DNA of 64,000 bases from Rhizobium oryzicola. GTDB lineage: Bacteria; Pseudomonadota; Alphaproteobacteria; Rhizobiales; Rhizobiaceae. Within the stretch, counting starts at the first letter, position 1, and every line of letters begins with the position of its first letter. Below, piece after piece: positions 34,936 to 43,799 of this stretch. The notes under the pieces are model-generated. The model did not search any database, was not told the origin of the DNA, and saw only the letters and a list, made by a program, of their open reading frames with translations. The stretch covers positions 1 through 64,000 of the forward strand of contig NZ_JAUKWQ010000012.1 in the NCBI RefSeq assembly GCF_030504645.1, written 5' to 3'. Position numbers and translations under genes: made by a program.

Positions 34936-36071
34936 TTGCTGTAGGGATCGGCTGCGTCGCGCAGGCCGTCGCCCAGGAAGTTGAAGGCGAGCACGATGAT
35001 GACGATGGCAGCACCCGGCGCCAGCAGCCAGGGCGCCTGTGCAATCGTGCGCAGGTTCTGCGCGTCCTGCAGCAGCACGCCCCAGGAAACGACCGGCGGG
35101 CGAAGGCCGAGGCCGAGGAAGCTGAGGGCCGTTTCGCCGAGGATCATGTCCGGCACGGCAAGGGTCAGCGCTGCAATGATGTAGCTCGTCATCGAGGGCA
35201 GCATGTGCCGGGTGATGATCTTCGCCTCCGACGTGCCGCAGAAACGTGCCGCCAGCACGAAGTCCTCGTTCTTGATCGACAGGAAGCGCCCGCGCACGGT
35301 TCTCGCCACATAGGTCCAGCCGATCAGCGACAGAAGCAGCGTCACCAGGAAGTAGACGAAGAGGGGATCCCAGGTGATCGGCAGGGCCGCCGCCAGACCC
35401 ATCCACAGCGGGATGGTGGGGATCGAGCGCAGGAACTCCATGCCGCGCTGGACGATATTGTCTGTGATGCCGCCGAAATAGCCGGAAATTGAGCCGAGCG
35501 TGATGCCGAGCACGAAGCTGACAGCAACGCCGATCAGGCCGACGGAGAGCGAGATGCGACCGCCATGGATGAGGCGGGATACCATGTCGCGACCCAGCGT
35601 GTCGGTGCCGAGCAGGTTGATGCGGTCGGGGCCGGTTGTGCCGTAGAGATGCAGGTTGCCTTCGAACAGGCCCCAGAACTTGTAAGCCTGGCCGCGCACG
35701 AAGAAGTTGATGGGAATGACCTTGGTCGTGTCGGCCACATAGATCGGCCGCATCGTGACGGGATCGCGTCCGCGCTTGAAGCCATAGACGAAGGGGCCGC
35801 GGAAGCTTCCCTGTTCATCGAAGAAATGGATCGCCTGCGGCGGCTGCAACGTGCTGCGCGAATTGGCTTCGAAGGCATCATAGGGTGCAACGAATTCCGC
35901 CAGCGCCACGATCAGGTAGGCCGCAATCAGGATGATGCCGGACAGCATGGCCACCTTGTGCCGCTTGAAGCGCCACCACATCAATTGCGCAGGCGTTGCC
36001 TGGTAGACCCGCTCTTCGCGTCCGGTGCCGGTTTCGACATCCTGCATGTCGTTCAGTGTCGTCTCGGTCAT
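34932..36071 (-). CDS. Opp/Dpp-type ABC importer permease (DppC-like)
   Basis: This inner-membrane permease pairs with the DppB-like protein. The 379 residues have an N-terminal cytoplasmic arm, a first helix near 43-63 and a large periplasmic insert (about 70-165). The five-helix binding-protein-dependent transport domain follows, with the EAA loop around VLAARFCGTSEAKIITRHMLP. The GTDTLGRDMVSRLIHGGRISL block is typical of DppC/OppC. It lies four bases from the DppB gene. Confidence 0.92.
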   Translation of the reverse strand: MTETTLNDMQDVETGTGREERVYQATPAQLMWWRFKRHKVAMLSGIILIAAYLIVALAEFVAPYDAFEANSRSTLQPPQAIHFFDEQGSFRGPFVYGFKRGRDPVTMRPIYVADTTKVIPINFFVRGQAYKFWGLFEGNLHLYGTTGPDRINLLGTDTLGRDMVSRLIHGGRISLSVGLIGVAVSFVLGITLGSISGYFGGITDNIVQRGMEFLRSIPTIPLWMGLAAALPITWDPLFVYFLVTLLLSLIGWTYVARTVRGRFLSIKNEDFVLAARFCGTSEAKIITRHMLPSMTSYIIAALTLAVPDMILGETALSFLGLGLRPPVVSWGVLLQDAQNLRTIAQAPWLLAPGAAIVIIVLAFNFLGDGLRDAADPYSK

Positions 36072-36075
36072 GTTG

Positions 36076-37062
36076 TCACCTGTAGCGGATGCGGGGATCG
36101 GAGATCGCCAAAAGGATGTCCGAGACGATCGTGCCGATGATGGTGAAGGCTCCCAAGATCAGGATGAAGGCGCCGGACAGGTACATGTCCTGGCTTTGCA
36201 GCGCCTTCAGAAGCAGCGGCCCAGTCGTTGGCAGGTTGAGCACGACCGAGGTGATCACGTCGCCGGAGATCAGTGCGGGCAGGGCCCAGCCGATGGTGGA
36301 GATGAACGGGTTCAGCGCCACGCGCACCGGGTAGCGCCAGATCACGCTCCATTCCGTCAGGCCCTGGGAAAGTGCCGTTTCCACATAGGGCTTGTTCAAC
36401 TCGTCCAGCATGTTGGCACGCACGATGCGGATGAGTCCCGCCGCACCGCTGCTCGCCAGCACCAGAAGCGGAATCCACAGGTGGTTGGCAAGGTCGATCA
36501 CCTTGGCCAGGCTCCAGGGTGCGTTCTGCATTTCAGGAGAAAAAAGGCCGCCGACATTCATGCCGAACCAGGAGTAGGCGAACCACATCAGGATCAGCGC
36601 CGAGAGGAATTCGGGGAAGCCGCGACCGATGAAACCGAAGATCGTGAAGAAGTAATCTAGGAAGGAATATTGCCGTGCCGCCGCATAGACACCGATCGGG
36701 ATGGCAATCACCCAGGTCAGGATCAGGGAGGCCAGCGAAATGGACACCGTCAGGAACAAGCGGTCCCAGATCAGGTTCGAGACCGGCTGGTTGAAGCCGA
36801 GCGATGTGCCGAAATCGCCATGCAGGACGATCTTGCCCATCCAGCTGACATATTGTTCGTAGATCGGCCGGTCGAGACCATATTCGTGGCGAATGCGTTC
36901 TTCCGTGCCTTCCGGCACCACGTCGCCTTGGGTACGCATCTCGGCCACCATGGCGGAGGCGAAGTCACCGGGCGGCAACTGGATGACCGCGAAGGAGGCC
37001 ACGGAGACCAGGAACAACATAGGCACCGCCCAGGCAATCCGGTTCAGGATGTAAGAGATCAT
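36076..37062 (-). CDS. Opp/Dpp-type ABC importer permease (DppB-like)
   Basis: The 328-residue protein has six predicted membrane helices. Its N-terminal layout MISYILNRIAWAVPMLFLVSVASF, the GDFGTSLGFNQPV segment and the EAA loop VETALSQGLTEWSVIWRYPVR are typical of DppB/OppB permeases. It is separated from the binding-protein gene upstream by about 200 bases with a large hairpin, a common arrangement in which the binding protein is made in excess. Confidence 0.92.
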   Translation of the reverse strand: MISYILNRIAWAVPMLFLVSVASFAVIQLPPGDFASAMVAEMRTQGDVVPEGTEERIRHEYGLDRPIYEQYVSWMGKIVLHGDFGTSLGFNQPVSNLIWDRLFLTVSISLASLILTWVIAIPIGVYAAARQYSFLDYFFTIFGFIGRGFPEFLSALILMWFAYSWFGMNVGGLFSPEMQNAPWSLAKVIDLANHLWIPLLVLASSGAAGLIRIVRANMLDELNKPYVETALSQGLTEWSVIWRYPVRVALNPFISTIGWALPALISGDVITSVVLNLPTTGPLLLKALQSQDMYLSGAFILILGAFTIIGTIVSDILLAISDPRIRYR

Positions 37063-37206
37063 CGGTCTTACTCGAGGAGTGTTGGGGAAGGCAGGTCGGG
37101 CACGTTAACAGTGGCCTTACACCATCCCTTTGCGCGACGAAGCGAAGGCACGCAATGTGCCGGAAATCGTGTCTTAGGTCGCTTACGCCGGCCAGGCATC
37201 TTGGAT

Positions 37207-37248
37207 GCCGGCCGCGCAAACCATGAGCGTCAGGTCCGCGCGGCCGGC
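37207..37248 (-). other. Stem-loop between binding-protein and permease genes
   Basis: GCCGGCCGCG (37207-37216) and CGCGGCCGGC (37239-37248) are perfect inverted repeats around a 22-base loop. The loop is 15 bases after the binding-protein stop. There is no T run. Such structures often protect the upstream message from decay and lower expression of the permease genes. Confidence 0.5.
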
Positions 37249-37263
37249 TTGGGAGGAAGCCCC

Positions 37264-39174
37264 TTACTTCTTGAAGTAGAGCTGTGCCGGAATGGCGTTG
37301 CCTTCGTTGCGCAGCGCTTCTTCGTTCGTCATGACATCGGGGAAGTTGCCGATCTTGTTGGAGACGACGAAGGGGGTGACGGACTCGCCAACGAGGCCGA
37401 TCATCCAGACATTGTCCTTCATCACGCCAATCAGCTCGTTCATCTTCTTGTTGGCTTCATCGATCGTCTTGGCCGAGGACGCACCCTTCCAGGCGGCAAA
37501 CAGCTTGCGGATCGGATGATCTGCCGGCGGTTCCACGCCAGACGGCGACTTGCCGTCCGAGTTGAACCATTCGAAGTAGCCATTCGCATAGGACTCACGA
37601 CCGAGCAGCAGGGTCGGATCGGCCTGCGGCATCAGCAGGCGGTCTGCATAGCCCATGCTGACGTCGAACTCGCTGTTCTTCAGATGCGAGAGGTTGGCGT
37701 TCTCGTCGACGGTGCGCACGAGGCCTTCGATGCCCGCCTGCTGCCAGCCCTGGCGAACCAGTTCCGCCATTTCCGGCGGGAAGTTTGGCTCAACCGTTTC
37801 AAGAACGAGGCTCAGACGCTTGCCGTCCGGTCCGGTCCGGAAGCCATCGGCACCCTTCTTGAGACCTAACTGGTCAAGCAGCGCATTCGCGCGATTGATG
37901 TCGAAGCCGGTCCACTTCTTCTCGAAGTCGGCATCGTAATAGGGCGAACCCTTTGCGGGGGAAGCCGAACGCGGCGTGGCAAGGCCGGAGAAGACCGTCT
38001 CGTTGATCGCTTCGCGATCGATGGCGACGCTCAGAGCCTCACGGAAGCGGACATCGTTGAAGAGCTTCGCCTTCACCGGATCCTTGGATTCGATGTTGAC
38101 GAACATGGCAAGGTTTTCGCCGCTCTTCCACGGATGAACCGTGTAGTTGCCGGCCTTCTCGTTTTCCTTCAGCAGCGGATAGTCGCGTGCTTCGAGGAAG
38201 CGGGACTGGAAGTCGATCTGGCCCTGGACGACCATCAGGTTGAGCGCCTGGTGATCCTGGAACAGCTTGCCTTCGATCCGGTCGATATAGGGCAGCTGGT
38301 TGCCGGCCTTGTCGGTTGCCCAGTAGTAGGGGTTGCGCTCGAAGACGATGGTGCTGGCCGGCGGCGGGGTCACGACCTTGTAGGCGGTGACTACAGGCAG
38401 GTCCGGGTTCAGCCACCAGGCCTGGATCGGACCCTTGAGATCCCAGAGGCCGCGCCAGTTGGCAACACCCTTGGCCTTGACGATGGCGTCCAGTTCTTCG
38501 GGCTTGGTGTATTTCGGCAGGAACTTCTTCAGGTAATGGGCCGGCTGGATGAAGCTCGGCTTGTCGAGGCCCGGCCAGCCGGTGGACTGTACCGCGAGAA
38601 CATAGGGGAAGAGTGCGTAGGGCTGCTCGAACTTGACCTTGAAGGTGCGCTTGTCGACCACATCAAGTTTGAACGGTTTGCCGCCGGAGAACAGGAAGCC
38701 GGGAGGGGCCGGGCTGAGTTCCGAGTTCAGGAAGATATCTTCGTACCAGAACTTCACATCGTCAGTGGTGACCGGCTGACCGTCGGACCACTTCATGCCG
38801 TCGAGCAGCGAGAAGGTGAATTCGGTGGAGTCAGCATTGGCCGACCAGCTTTCCACGAAACGGTTGACCAGATCCACCTTGCCGTCGAGAGACTGCTGCA
38901 GCTTGATTGCGCGCTCTTCAACGAGTTTGGTGGAGCCCATGCGGTCACCAATGCCGCTATAGGCGCGGCGCAGCGTGCCGCCATAGGTGCCGATTTCGCC
39001 ATAAACGGGGATCACCGCCGGCTTCTTCGGCAGGCGCTGATCGACCGGCGGCAGTTTGCCCGCATCCACGAGCGCCTTCAGCATCGGCGATTCATTGAAG
39101 GCAAAGGCCATCGACAGCGATGTCATCGACAGCAAGGTGGACAGGAATGCGACTTTCATGAGCTTGTTCTGCAT
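37264..39174 (-). CDS. ABC importer substrate-binding protein, Opp/galactoside type
   Basis: The 636-residue protein starts with a signal peptide (MQNKLMKVAFLSTLLSMTSL, cleavage after AFA). It is a family 5 extracellular solute-binding protein, with WSDGQPVTTDDVKFWYEDIF, IVFERNPYYWATDKAGNQLPYIDRI and the NDVRFREALSVAIDREAIN block. It is longer than most dipeptide-binding proteins (about 530) and resembles the AgpA-type galactoside-binding group. That, and the linkage with lacZ, suggests an oligosaccharide rather than peptide substrate; this is inference. It is the first gene of the seven-gene operon. Confidence 0.88.
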   Translation of the reverse strand: MQNKLMKVAFLSTLLSMTSLSMAFAFNESPMLKALVDAGKLPPVDQRLPKKPAVIPVYGEIGTYGGTLRRAYSGIGDRMGSTKLVEERAIKLQQSLDGKVDLVNRFVESWSANADSTEFTFSLLDGMKWSDGQPVTTDDVKFWYEDIFLNSELSPAPPGFLFSGGKPFKLDVVDKRTFKVKFEQPYALFPYVLAVQSTGWPGLDKPSFIQPAHYLKKFLPKYTKPEELDAIVKAKGVANWRGLWDLKGPIQAWWLNPDLPVVTAYKVVTPPPASTIVFERNPYYWATDKAGNQLPYIDRIEGKLFQDHQALNLMVVQGQIDFQSRFLEARDYPLLKENEKAGNYTVHPWKSGENLAMFVNIESKDPVKAKLFNDVRFREALSVAIDREAINETVFSGLATPRSASPAKGSPYYDADFEKKWTGFDINRANALLDQLGLKKGADGFRTGPDGKRLSLVLETVEPNFPPEMAELVRQGWQQAGIEGLVRTVDENANLSHLKNSEFDVSMGYADRLLMPQADPTLLLGRESYANGYFEWFNSDGKSPSGVEPPADHPIRKLFAAWKGASSAKTIDEANKKMNELIGVMKDNVWMIGLVGESVTPFVVSNKIGNFPDVMTNEEALRNEGNAIPAQLYFKK

Positions 39175-39540
39175 GTGGTTCCCCTATTGACCCGTAATTG
39201 CAGCTCGAAATTCGTTCGCTTGCCAGCCGAGTGGCTGGCCGCATGAAAAAGGTCTGTTGCTGGCTCCTCCAATCGCATCAGCAATCTGGCCGACAGCTCG
39301 GCTAGGCGCATGATTTCATGCTTCTCGCCTTGCCGATTTCGGCGCCTTTTAATTCGTTCGTTTACCTGACGAATGAAACAACGAATTGAGGGAGTGTCAA
39401 GCGATTTCGGTTTTGCGCCGCGCAACGGCAGCCCACGCGACTATTGCTTAGAAGCCGGAAAAAAAGGGATTTGGAGCGGAACGCCCGCGCGCGGCGCAAA
39501 ACCGGAGGGCTCGTCGCTGGGGATAAAGTCGTCTGAAACG
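39175..39540 (-). promoter_or_regulatory. Upstream region of the galactoside importer operon with repeated operator-like sites
   Basis: AATTCGTTCG occurs twice (39209-39218 and 39351-39360). The second copy forms an inverted repeat with AACGAATT (39380-39387), and a nested TTCGT-7-ACGAA palindrome sits within 39354-39373. This clustering before an importer gene suggests a repressor site. The regulator is not encoded next to it and no -35/-10 pair is clear. No gene is seen in this stretch. Confidence 0.4.
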
Positions 39541-39541
39541 C

Positions 39542-39576
39542 AAAACGGGCGGATGATGCGCGTCACCCGCCTGTTT
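39542..39576 (-). terminator. Intrinsic terminator of the hydantoinase operon
   Basis: Read on the - strand, GGCGGGTGA pairs with TCATCCGCC (one G-U) around a six-base loop (39548-39571 on +), then GTTTT. Flanking AAAC/GTTT extends the stem after one mismatch. It lies 25 bases after the stop of the hydantoinase gene. Confidence 0.75.
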
Positions 39577-39600
39577 CGTCGAGTTGACAAAAAATGTTGA

Positions 39601-41013
39601 TCAGGCTTGCTGCCGCGTCGTCAGATGCGAGCGAGAGCGGGGCAGATATTGGCCCGCAGCCTGCTTCAAAAGGCCATCACCCGAAACGATGCTCTCGCCG
39701 CGGATCAACAGGCGCACCGGCCAGCCCTGCACGTCGAGACCCTCATAGGGCGTGTAATCCGCGCCATGCTGAAGCAGGTCATTGGTCAGCGTCACGCGGC
39801 GCGCCGGATCCCAGAGTGCGATATCAGCATCGGCACCGACAGCAATCGTGCCCTTGCGGGGATAGAGCCCATAGAGCTTGGCATGGTTGGTGGAGGTGAC
39901 AGCCACGAACTGGTTCAGGCTGATGCGGCCCTTCATCACGCCTTCCGAAAACAGGATCGGCAGGCGGGTCGCCACACCCGGAATGCCGTTCGGGATCCAG
40001 CGGAAGTGGCGCTTACCCTTCTCGTTCAGCTTGCCTTCGGCATCATCGTAGCGGAAGGGGCAATGGTCGGAGGAGAAGAGGTCGAACACACCTTGTTCCA
40101 GTCCCTCCCAGCAGGCCTCTTGGCTAGCCTTGTCGCGCGGCGGCGGCGAGCAGACATATTTGGCGCCTTCCAGCTCGGTCTGGTCGAGATCGTCCGCCGT
40201 CAGCATCAGATATTGCGGGCAGGTTTCGCCGGCAATCTTCTGGCCCCGCTGGCGGGCACGGCGGATTTCCTCCATCGCCTCGCGATTGGACACGTGAACG
40301 ATGACAACAGGCACGTCGACGATCTCAGCAAGCGACAGCGCCCGATGCGTTGCTTCGCGCTCCGCCGCCACCGGCCTCGTCGTTGCGTGATATTTCGGCG
40401 CGAACTTACCTTCCTCCTCATGGCGACCGATCAGATAGCGGATCGCATCCTCGTTCTCGCAATGCACCATGACCAGCGCACCGGTGCGCCGCGCCGTGTC
40501 GAGCGTCGCAAGGATCTGGTCGTCCCGCAGGCGCAGGCCCTCATAGGTCATGAAGACTTTGAGCGACGTATACCCGTCTTCCACCAGCGCCGGCAGCTCC
40601 TGTCCCAGAACTTCCGGCGTCGGGTCGGTGATCACGAGATGGAAGGCGACATCCACATGGCATTTGCCCGCAGCCTTCTCGTGATAGATCTTCAGCGCCT
40701 CGCGCAGGCTTTGGCCCTTCTCCTGCATGCAGAAGGCAAGCACCGTCGAGTTGCCGCCGATGGCAGCCGAGCGCGTACCTGTGTCGAAATCATCGGCCAT
40801 CACGATGCCGTCGCCGGACGGCTGGTCGAGATGCACATGGCTGTCGATGCCGCCGGGCATCACGTAAAGCCCGGTCGCATCGATGATCTCATTGGCCGAT
40901 GCCAGTCCGTCGGCCAGCGCCGCAATCCGCCCGTTGAGGATGCCGACATCGCTCTTGAACGTGTCGCTGGCGGTCACCACGGTGCCGTTGCGGATGATGG
41001 TATCGAAATGCAT
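39601..41013 (-). CDS. Dihydropyrimidinase / D-hydantoinase
   Basis: The cyclic amidohydrolase opens rings of dihydropyrimidines or 5-substituted hydantoins. The 470-residue protein shows the metal site of the family: HxH at H59/H61 (DSHVHLDQP), the lysine that becomes carboxylated at K152 (TSLKVFMTY), H184 (VHCEN), H240 (VIVHVS) and D316 (SSDHCPF). It is the last gene of an amino acid importer operon, 20 bases after the class V aminotransferase gene. The true substrate is not known from sequence. Confidence 0.9.
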   Translation of the reverse strand: MHFDTIIRNGTVVTASDTFKSDVGILNGRIAALADGLASANEIIDATGLYVMPGGIDSHVHLDQPSGDGIVMADDFDTGTRSAAIGGNSTVLAFCMQEKGQSLREALKIYHEKAAGKCHVDVAFHLVITDPTPEVLGQELPALVEDGYTSLKVFMTYEGLRLRDDQILATLDTARRTGALVMVHCENEDAIRYLIGRHEEEGKFAPKYHATTRPVAAEREATHRALSLAEIVDVPVVIVHVSNREAMEEIRRARQRGQKIAGETCPQYLMLTADDLDQTELEGAKYVCSPPPRDKASQEACWEGLEQGVFDLFSSDHCPFRYDDAEGKLNEKGKRHFRWIPNGIPGVATRLPILFSEGVMKGRISLNQFVAVTSTNHAKLYGLYPRKGTIAVGADADIALWDPARRVTLTNDLLQHGADYTPYEGLDVQGWPVRLLIRGESIVSGDGLLKQAAGQYLPRSRSHLTTRQQA

Positions 41014-41033
41014 CGGCCTTTTCCCTTCCTTGC

Positions 41034-42299
41034 TCAGCTTGCCTTGGCGAAACCGACATCGGTTGCGAGGATGCGATCCAGCGCCGCCGTCATGCGGTCC
41101 ACTTCCTCGATCGTGTTGTAATGCACCATCGAGACCCGCAGCATGCCGCCGTGATCGGTCTGGTCAAGGTATTCGGCGAGGCGGCGGGAGTGGAAATCGC
41201 CGAAGCGGATGGCGATGTTTTCCTTGTCCATCGCCTTGCAGATTTCGCCCGCCTCACGTCCGTCGAACCGGAAGGCAATGGTGGGTACACGTCTGCCGTC
41301 GCGATTGGTGGAGTGGCCGATAATGCGGCAGTCATTGCGGGAGCGCAGATAGGTCAGCAGCCGTTCGGTCAGTGCATTTTCCTGCGCGGTGATGGCTTGG
41401 AAACCGGCTTCGATGCGTGCGCGGACGCTGCCGGTTTCGCCAGCGCGACTGCCCAGCTCCGCCAGGTAATCGACAATGCCGCAGGTCGAATAGGCGAGCT
41501 CGTAGTTCGGATTGCCAGGCTCCAGCTTCCCCGGCACTTTGTCCTTGCCGTAGAAGTAGTGGTAGAGGGTGTCGAGCTCCAGCAGCAGTTCGTGCTTTCC
41601 ATACATCAGGGCGTAATGCGGGCCATAGGTCTTGTAGAGGCTGAAGACGTAGTAATCGACGTCAAAGGCCTGCACGTCGACGGCCCGGTGCGGCGCATAG
41701 GCGACCGCGTCCACGCAGATCCGGGCACCCTTGGCGTGCACATAATCAGCAATCTCGCGCACCGGATTGATGGAGCCCAGAATGTTGGAGACATGGGTGA
41801 CGCAGATGAGCTTCGTGCGCTCCGTCATCAGCGGCTCAAGATCCGCCAGTTCGAGAGACATGCTGTCCTTGTTGAGCGGCCAGAACTTCAGGACCACACC
41901 GCGCTCCTGCAGGCGATCCCAGGGGCCGATATTGGATTCGTGGTCGCTGATCGTCACGATGATCTCGTCGCCGGCGGCAAGCTGGCTCTGCATGGCGCGC
42001 GCCAGATTCTGCAACAGCTGCGTGGTGGAATTGCCGAAGACGATCTCTTCCGGACGGCTGGCATTGACGAGATGCATGGCGGCGGTGCGCGCTTCGTAGA
42101 GTGCTGCGGCAGCCGCCTGCGAGACCGCATAGGAGCCGCCGATCTGTACATTCTTCTCGATGAGAAAGGTGTTGATGCGCTCCACCGCGCCCTTCAGGAT
42201 CTGCGAGCCGCCGGCATTGTCGAAAAAGGTCCAGCCGTGTTGCAGCGCCGGAAACTGGCTGCGGACAAATTCGAGATCAAGTGATGCAGTGCCTGCCAT
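41034..42299 (-). CDS. Cysteine desulfurase-like class V aminotransferase
   Basis: This PLP enzyme of fold type I has 421 residues. Visible are FFDNAGGSQ (substrate loop), SDHESNIGPW with the aromatic-stacking His, VDAVAYAPH with D197, and the PLP lysine K223 in SLYKTYGPH. In SufS-type desulfurases the reactive cysteine lies in a C-terminal loop. Here the corresponding stretch reads RFGDFHSRRL, with no cysteine, so ordinary desulfurase chemistry is doubtful. It resembles the VC1184-type subgroup. It lies between the ABC ATPase and the hydantoinase. Confidence 0.8.
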   Translation of the reverse strand: MAGTASLDLEFVRSQFPALQHGWTFFDNAGGSQILKGAVERINTFLIEKNVQIGGSYAVSQAAAAALYEARTAAMHLVNASRPEEIVFGNSTTQLLQNLARAMQSQLAAGDEIIVTISDHESNIGPWDRLQERGVVLKFWPLNKDSMSLELADLEPLMTERTKLICVTHVSNILGSINPVREIADYVHAKGARICVDAVAYAPHRAVDVQAFDVDYYVFSLYKTYGPHYALMYGKHELLLELDTLYHYFYGKDKVPGKLEPGNPNYELAYSTCGIVDYLAELGSRAGETGSVRARIEAGFQAITAQENALTERLLTYLRSRNDCRIIGHSTNRDGRRVPTIAFRFDGREAGEICKAMDKENIAIRFGDFHSRRLAEYLDQTDHGGMLRVSMVHYNTIEEVDRMTAALDRILATDVGFAKAS

Positions 42300-42328
42300 C
42301 CCTCGGTTCCTCCAGGGTTATGCTTGTT

Positions 42329-43066
42329 TCAATGGTTGAGGACGGCGCGCAGAAAACTGCGCGTGCGTTCATGTCGAGGGGTATCGAAGATATCGGCCGG
42401 GGTGCCGCTTTCGACGATCCGGCCGCCATCCATGAAAATGACGCGATCCGCCACCTGCCGCGCAAATCCCATTTCATGGGTGACGACCACCATGGTGACG
42501 CCGGTGCCGGCAAGTTTTTTCATGACATCCAGCACTTCGCCCACCATTTCCGGGTCGAGTGCCGAGGTCGGCTCATCGAACAGCAGCACCTTCGGCTCCA
42601 TGGCAAGCGCACGGGCAATGGCGACGCGCTGCTGCTGTCCGCCCGAGAGTTGGCCGGGATATTTCTCCGCCTGCTCGGCTATGCCAACGCGGGCGAGCAG
42701 ATCACGGGCCTTTGCTTCTGCCTCGGCAGGTGCGGCGTTGCGCACCCGGATCGGTGCCAGCATGACGTTGCGCAGAACGGTCATATGCGGAAACAGGTTG
42801 AAGGACTGGAAGACCATGCCGACTTCCGCCCGAACACGCGCCAGTGCGGCGCCGGGCTGAACCTTGATGCCGTCGACGGTAATCGCGCTCTCTGCGCTGA
42901 AGCCTTCCAGATGGTTGATGCAGCGGATGAGCGTCGACTTGCCCGAGCCGGACGGGCCGATCACGCAGACGACTTCGCCCTCGGCGATATCGAGATCGAT
43001 GCCGTGCAGCACTGCGAAGGTGCCGTAGGATTTGCGAAGGTCGCGAATGGAAATGAGGGTGCCCAT
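42329..43066 (-). CDS. Polar amino acid ABC importer ATPase
   Basis: The 245-residue ATPase has Walker A GPSGSGKST, signature LSGGQQQR, Walker B VLLFDEPTSALD and the H-loop VVTHEM. This is the GlnQ/HisP pattern for polar amino acid uptake. Its ATG shares one base with the permease stop (TGATG), so both are co-translated. Confidence 0.93.
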   Translation of the reverse strand: MGTLISIRDLRKSYGTFAVLHGIDLDIAEGEVVCVIGPSGSGKSTLIRCINHLEGFSAESAITVDGIKVQPGAALARVRAEVGMVFQSFNLFPHMTVLRNVMLAPIRVRNAAPAEAEAKARDLLARVGIAEQAEKYPGQLSGGQQQRVAIARALAMEPKVLLFDEPTSALDPEMVGEVLDVMKKLAGTGVTMVVVTHEMGFARQVADRVIFMDGGRIVESGTPADIFDTPRHERTRSFLRAVLNH

Positions 43067-43737
43067 CAGCGTCTCCCCTTGCTCAGATGCTTTTCCAGCC
43101 GCCCGACCACAGCCACCATCGGCCAGAGCAGGATGACATAGATGAGGGCCGCGCCGATCAGCGGCGTCGGGTTTGCCGCAAGCGCCTGCGCCTGCGTGGC
43201 CTGCTTCAGAAGGTCGGGCATGGCAACGACCGAAGCAAGTGCTGTATCCTTCAGCACGTTGATACAGTTGTTGGTCAGCGGCGGAATGACGATGCGGATT
43301 GCCTGCGGCAGGATGATATCGCTCATCGTGTGCCGGTTGGAAAAGCCAAGGGCCGCCGCGGCTTCGAACTGGCCATGCGGCACGGCCTCAATGCCCGCAC
43401 GAAAGATTTCCGCCGTATAGGCGGCAGACACAAGCCCCAGTGCTGTGACCGTCGAGGCGAAGGGTGACAGGCGAATGCCGACGAAGGGCAGGGCGTAATA
43501 CACGACGATCAGCAGCACCAGCAGCGGGATCGAGCGGAAGATATCGACATAGATGCGGATGAGGAGCTTGCCCGGTGCCGGTGCGTAAAGCCTGGCGACG
43601 GCCAGCACCAGACCGCCGATTAGCCCCGCTATGATGCTGACGATGCCGATCTCGATCGTGGTGATGAGACCCCATAGCAGCTGCGGCAGGCTCTCCCACA
43701 GAACACGCAGGTTGAAGAAGGTATTGAGAAGGTTCAT
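43066..43737 (-). CDS. Polar amino acid ABC importer permease
   Basis: The 223-residue inner-membrane protein has about five helices. The HisM/GlnP-type EAA loop is AAYTAEIFRAGIEAVPHGQFEAAAALG (read in parts), followed by LPQAIRIVIPPLTNNCINVLKDTAL. A single permease gene implies a homodimeric channel. It lies between the binding-protein gene (62 bases upstream) and the ATPase gene. Confidence 0.93.
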   Translation of the reverse strand: MNLLNTFFNLRVLWESLPQLLWGLITTIEIGIVSIIAGLIGGLVLAVARLYAPAPGKLLIRIYVDIFRSIPLLVLLIVVYYALPFVGIRLSPFASTVTALGLVSAAYTAEIFRAGIEAVPHGQFEAAAALGFSNRHTMSDIILPQAIRIVIPPLTNNCINVLKDTALASVVAMPDLLKQATQAQALAANPTPLIGAALIYVILLWPMVAVVGRLEKHLSKGRR

Positions 43738-43799
43738 GCCGGTCCGGCTCCCTTTGGCAGTCCGGCGAAGGTGTTATCCTTCGCCGGATGCGAGCCGTG

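Noticed and set aside
34936..35406. Upstream extension of the first importer ATPase
   Set aside because: It overlaps the DppC-like permease in another frame; the ATGA overlap gives a well-supported start at 34935.
38134..39246. 370-residue + strand frame opposite the importer binding protein
   Set aside because: Antisense shadow; the - strand protein has a signal peptide and family motifs along its whole length.
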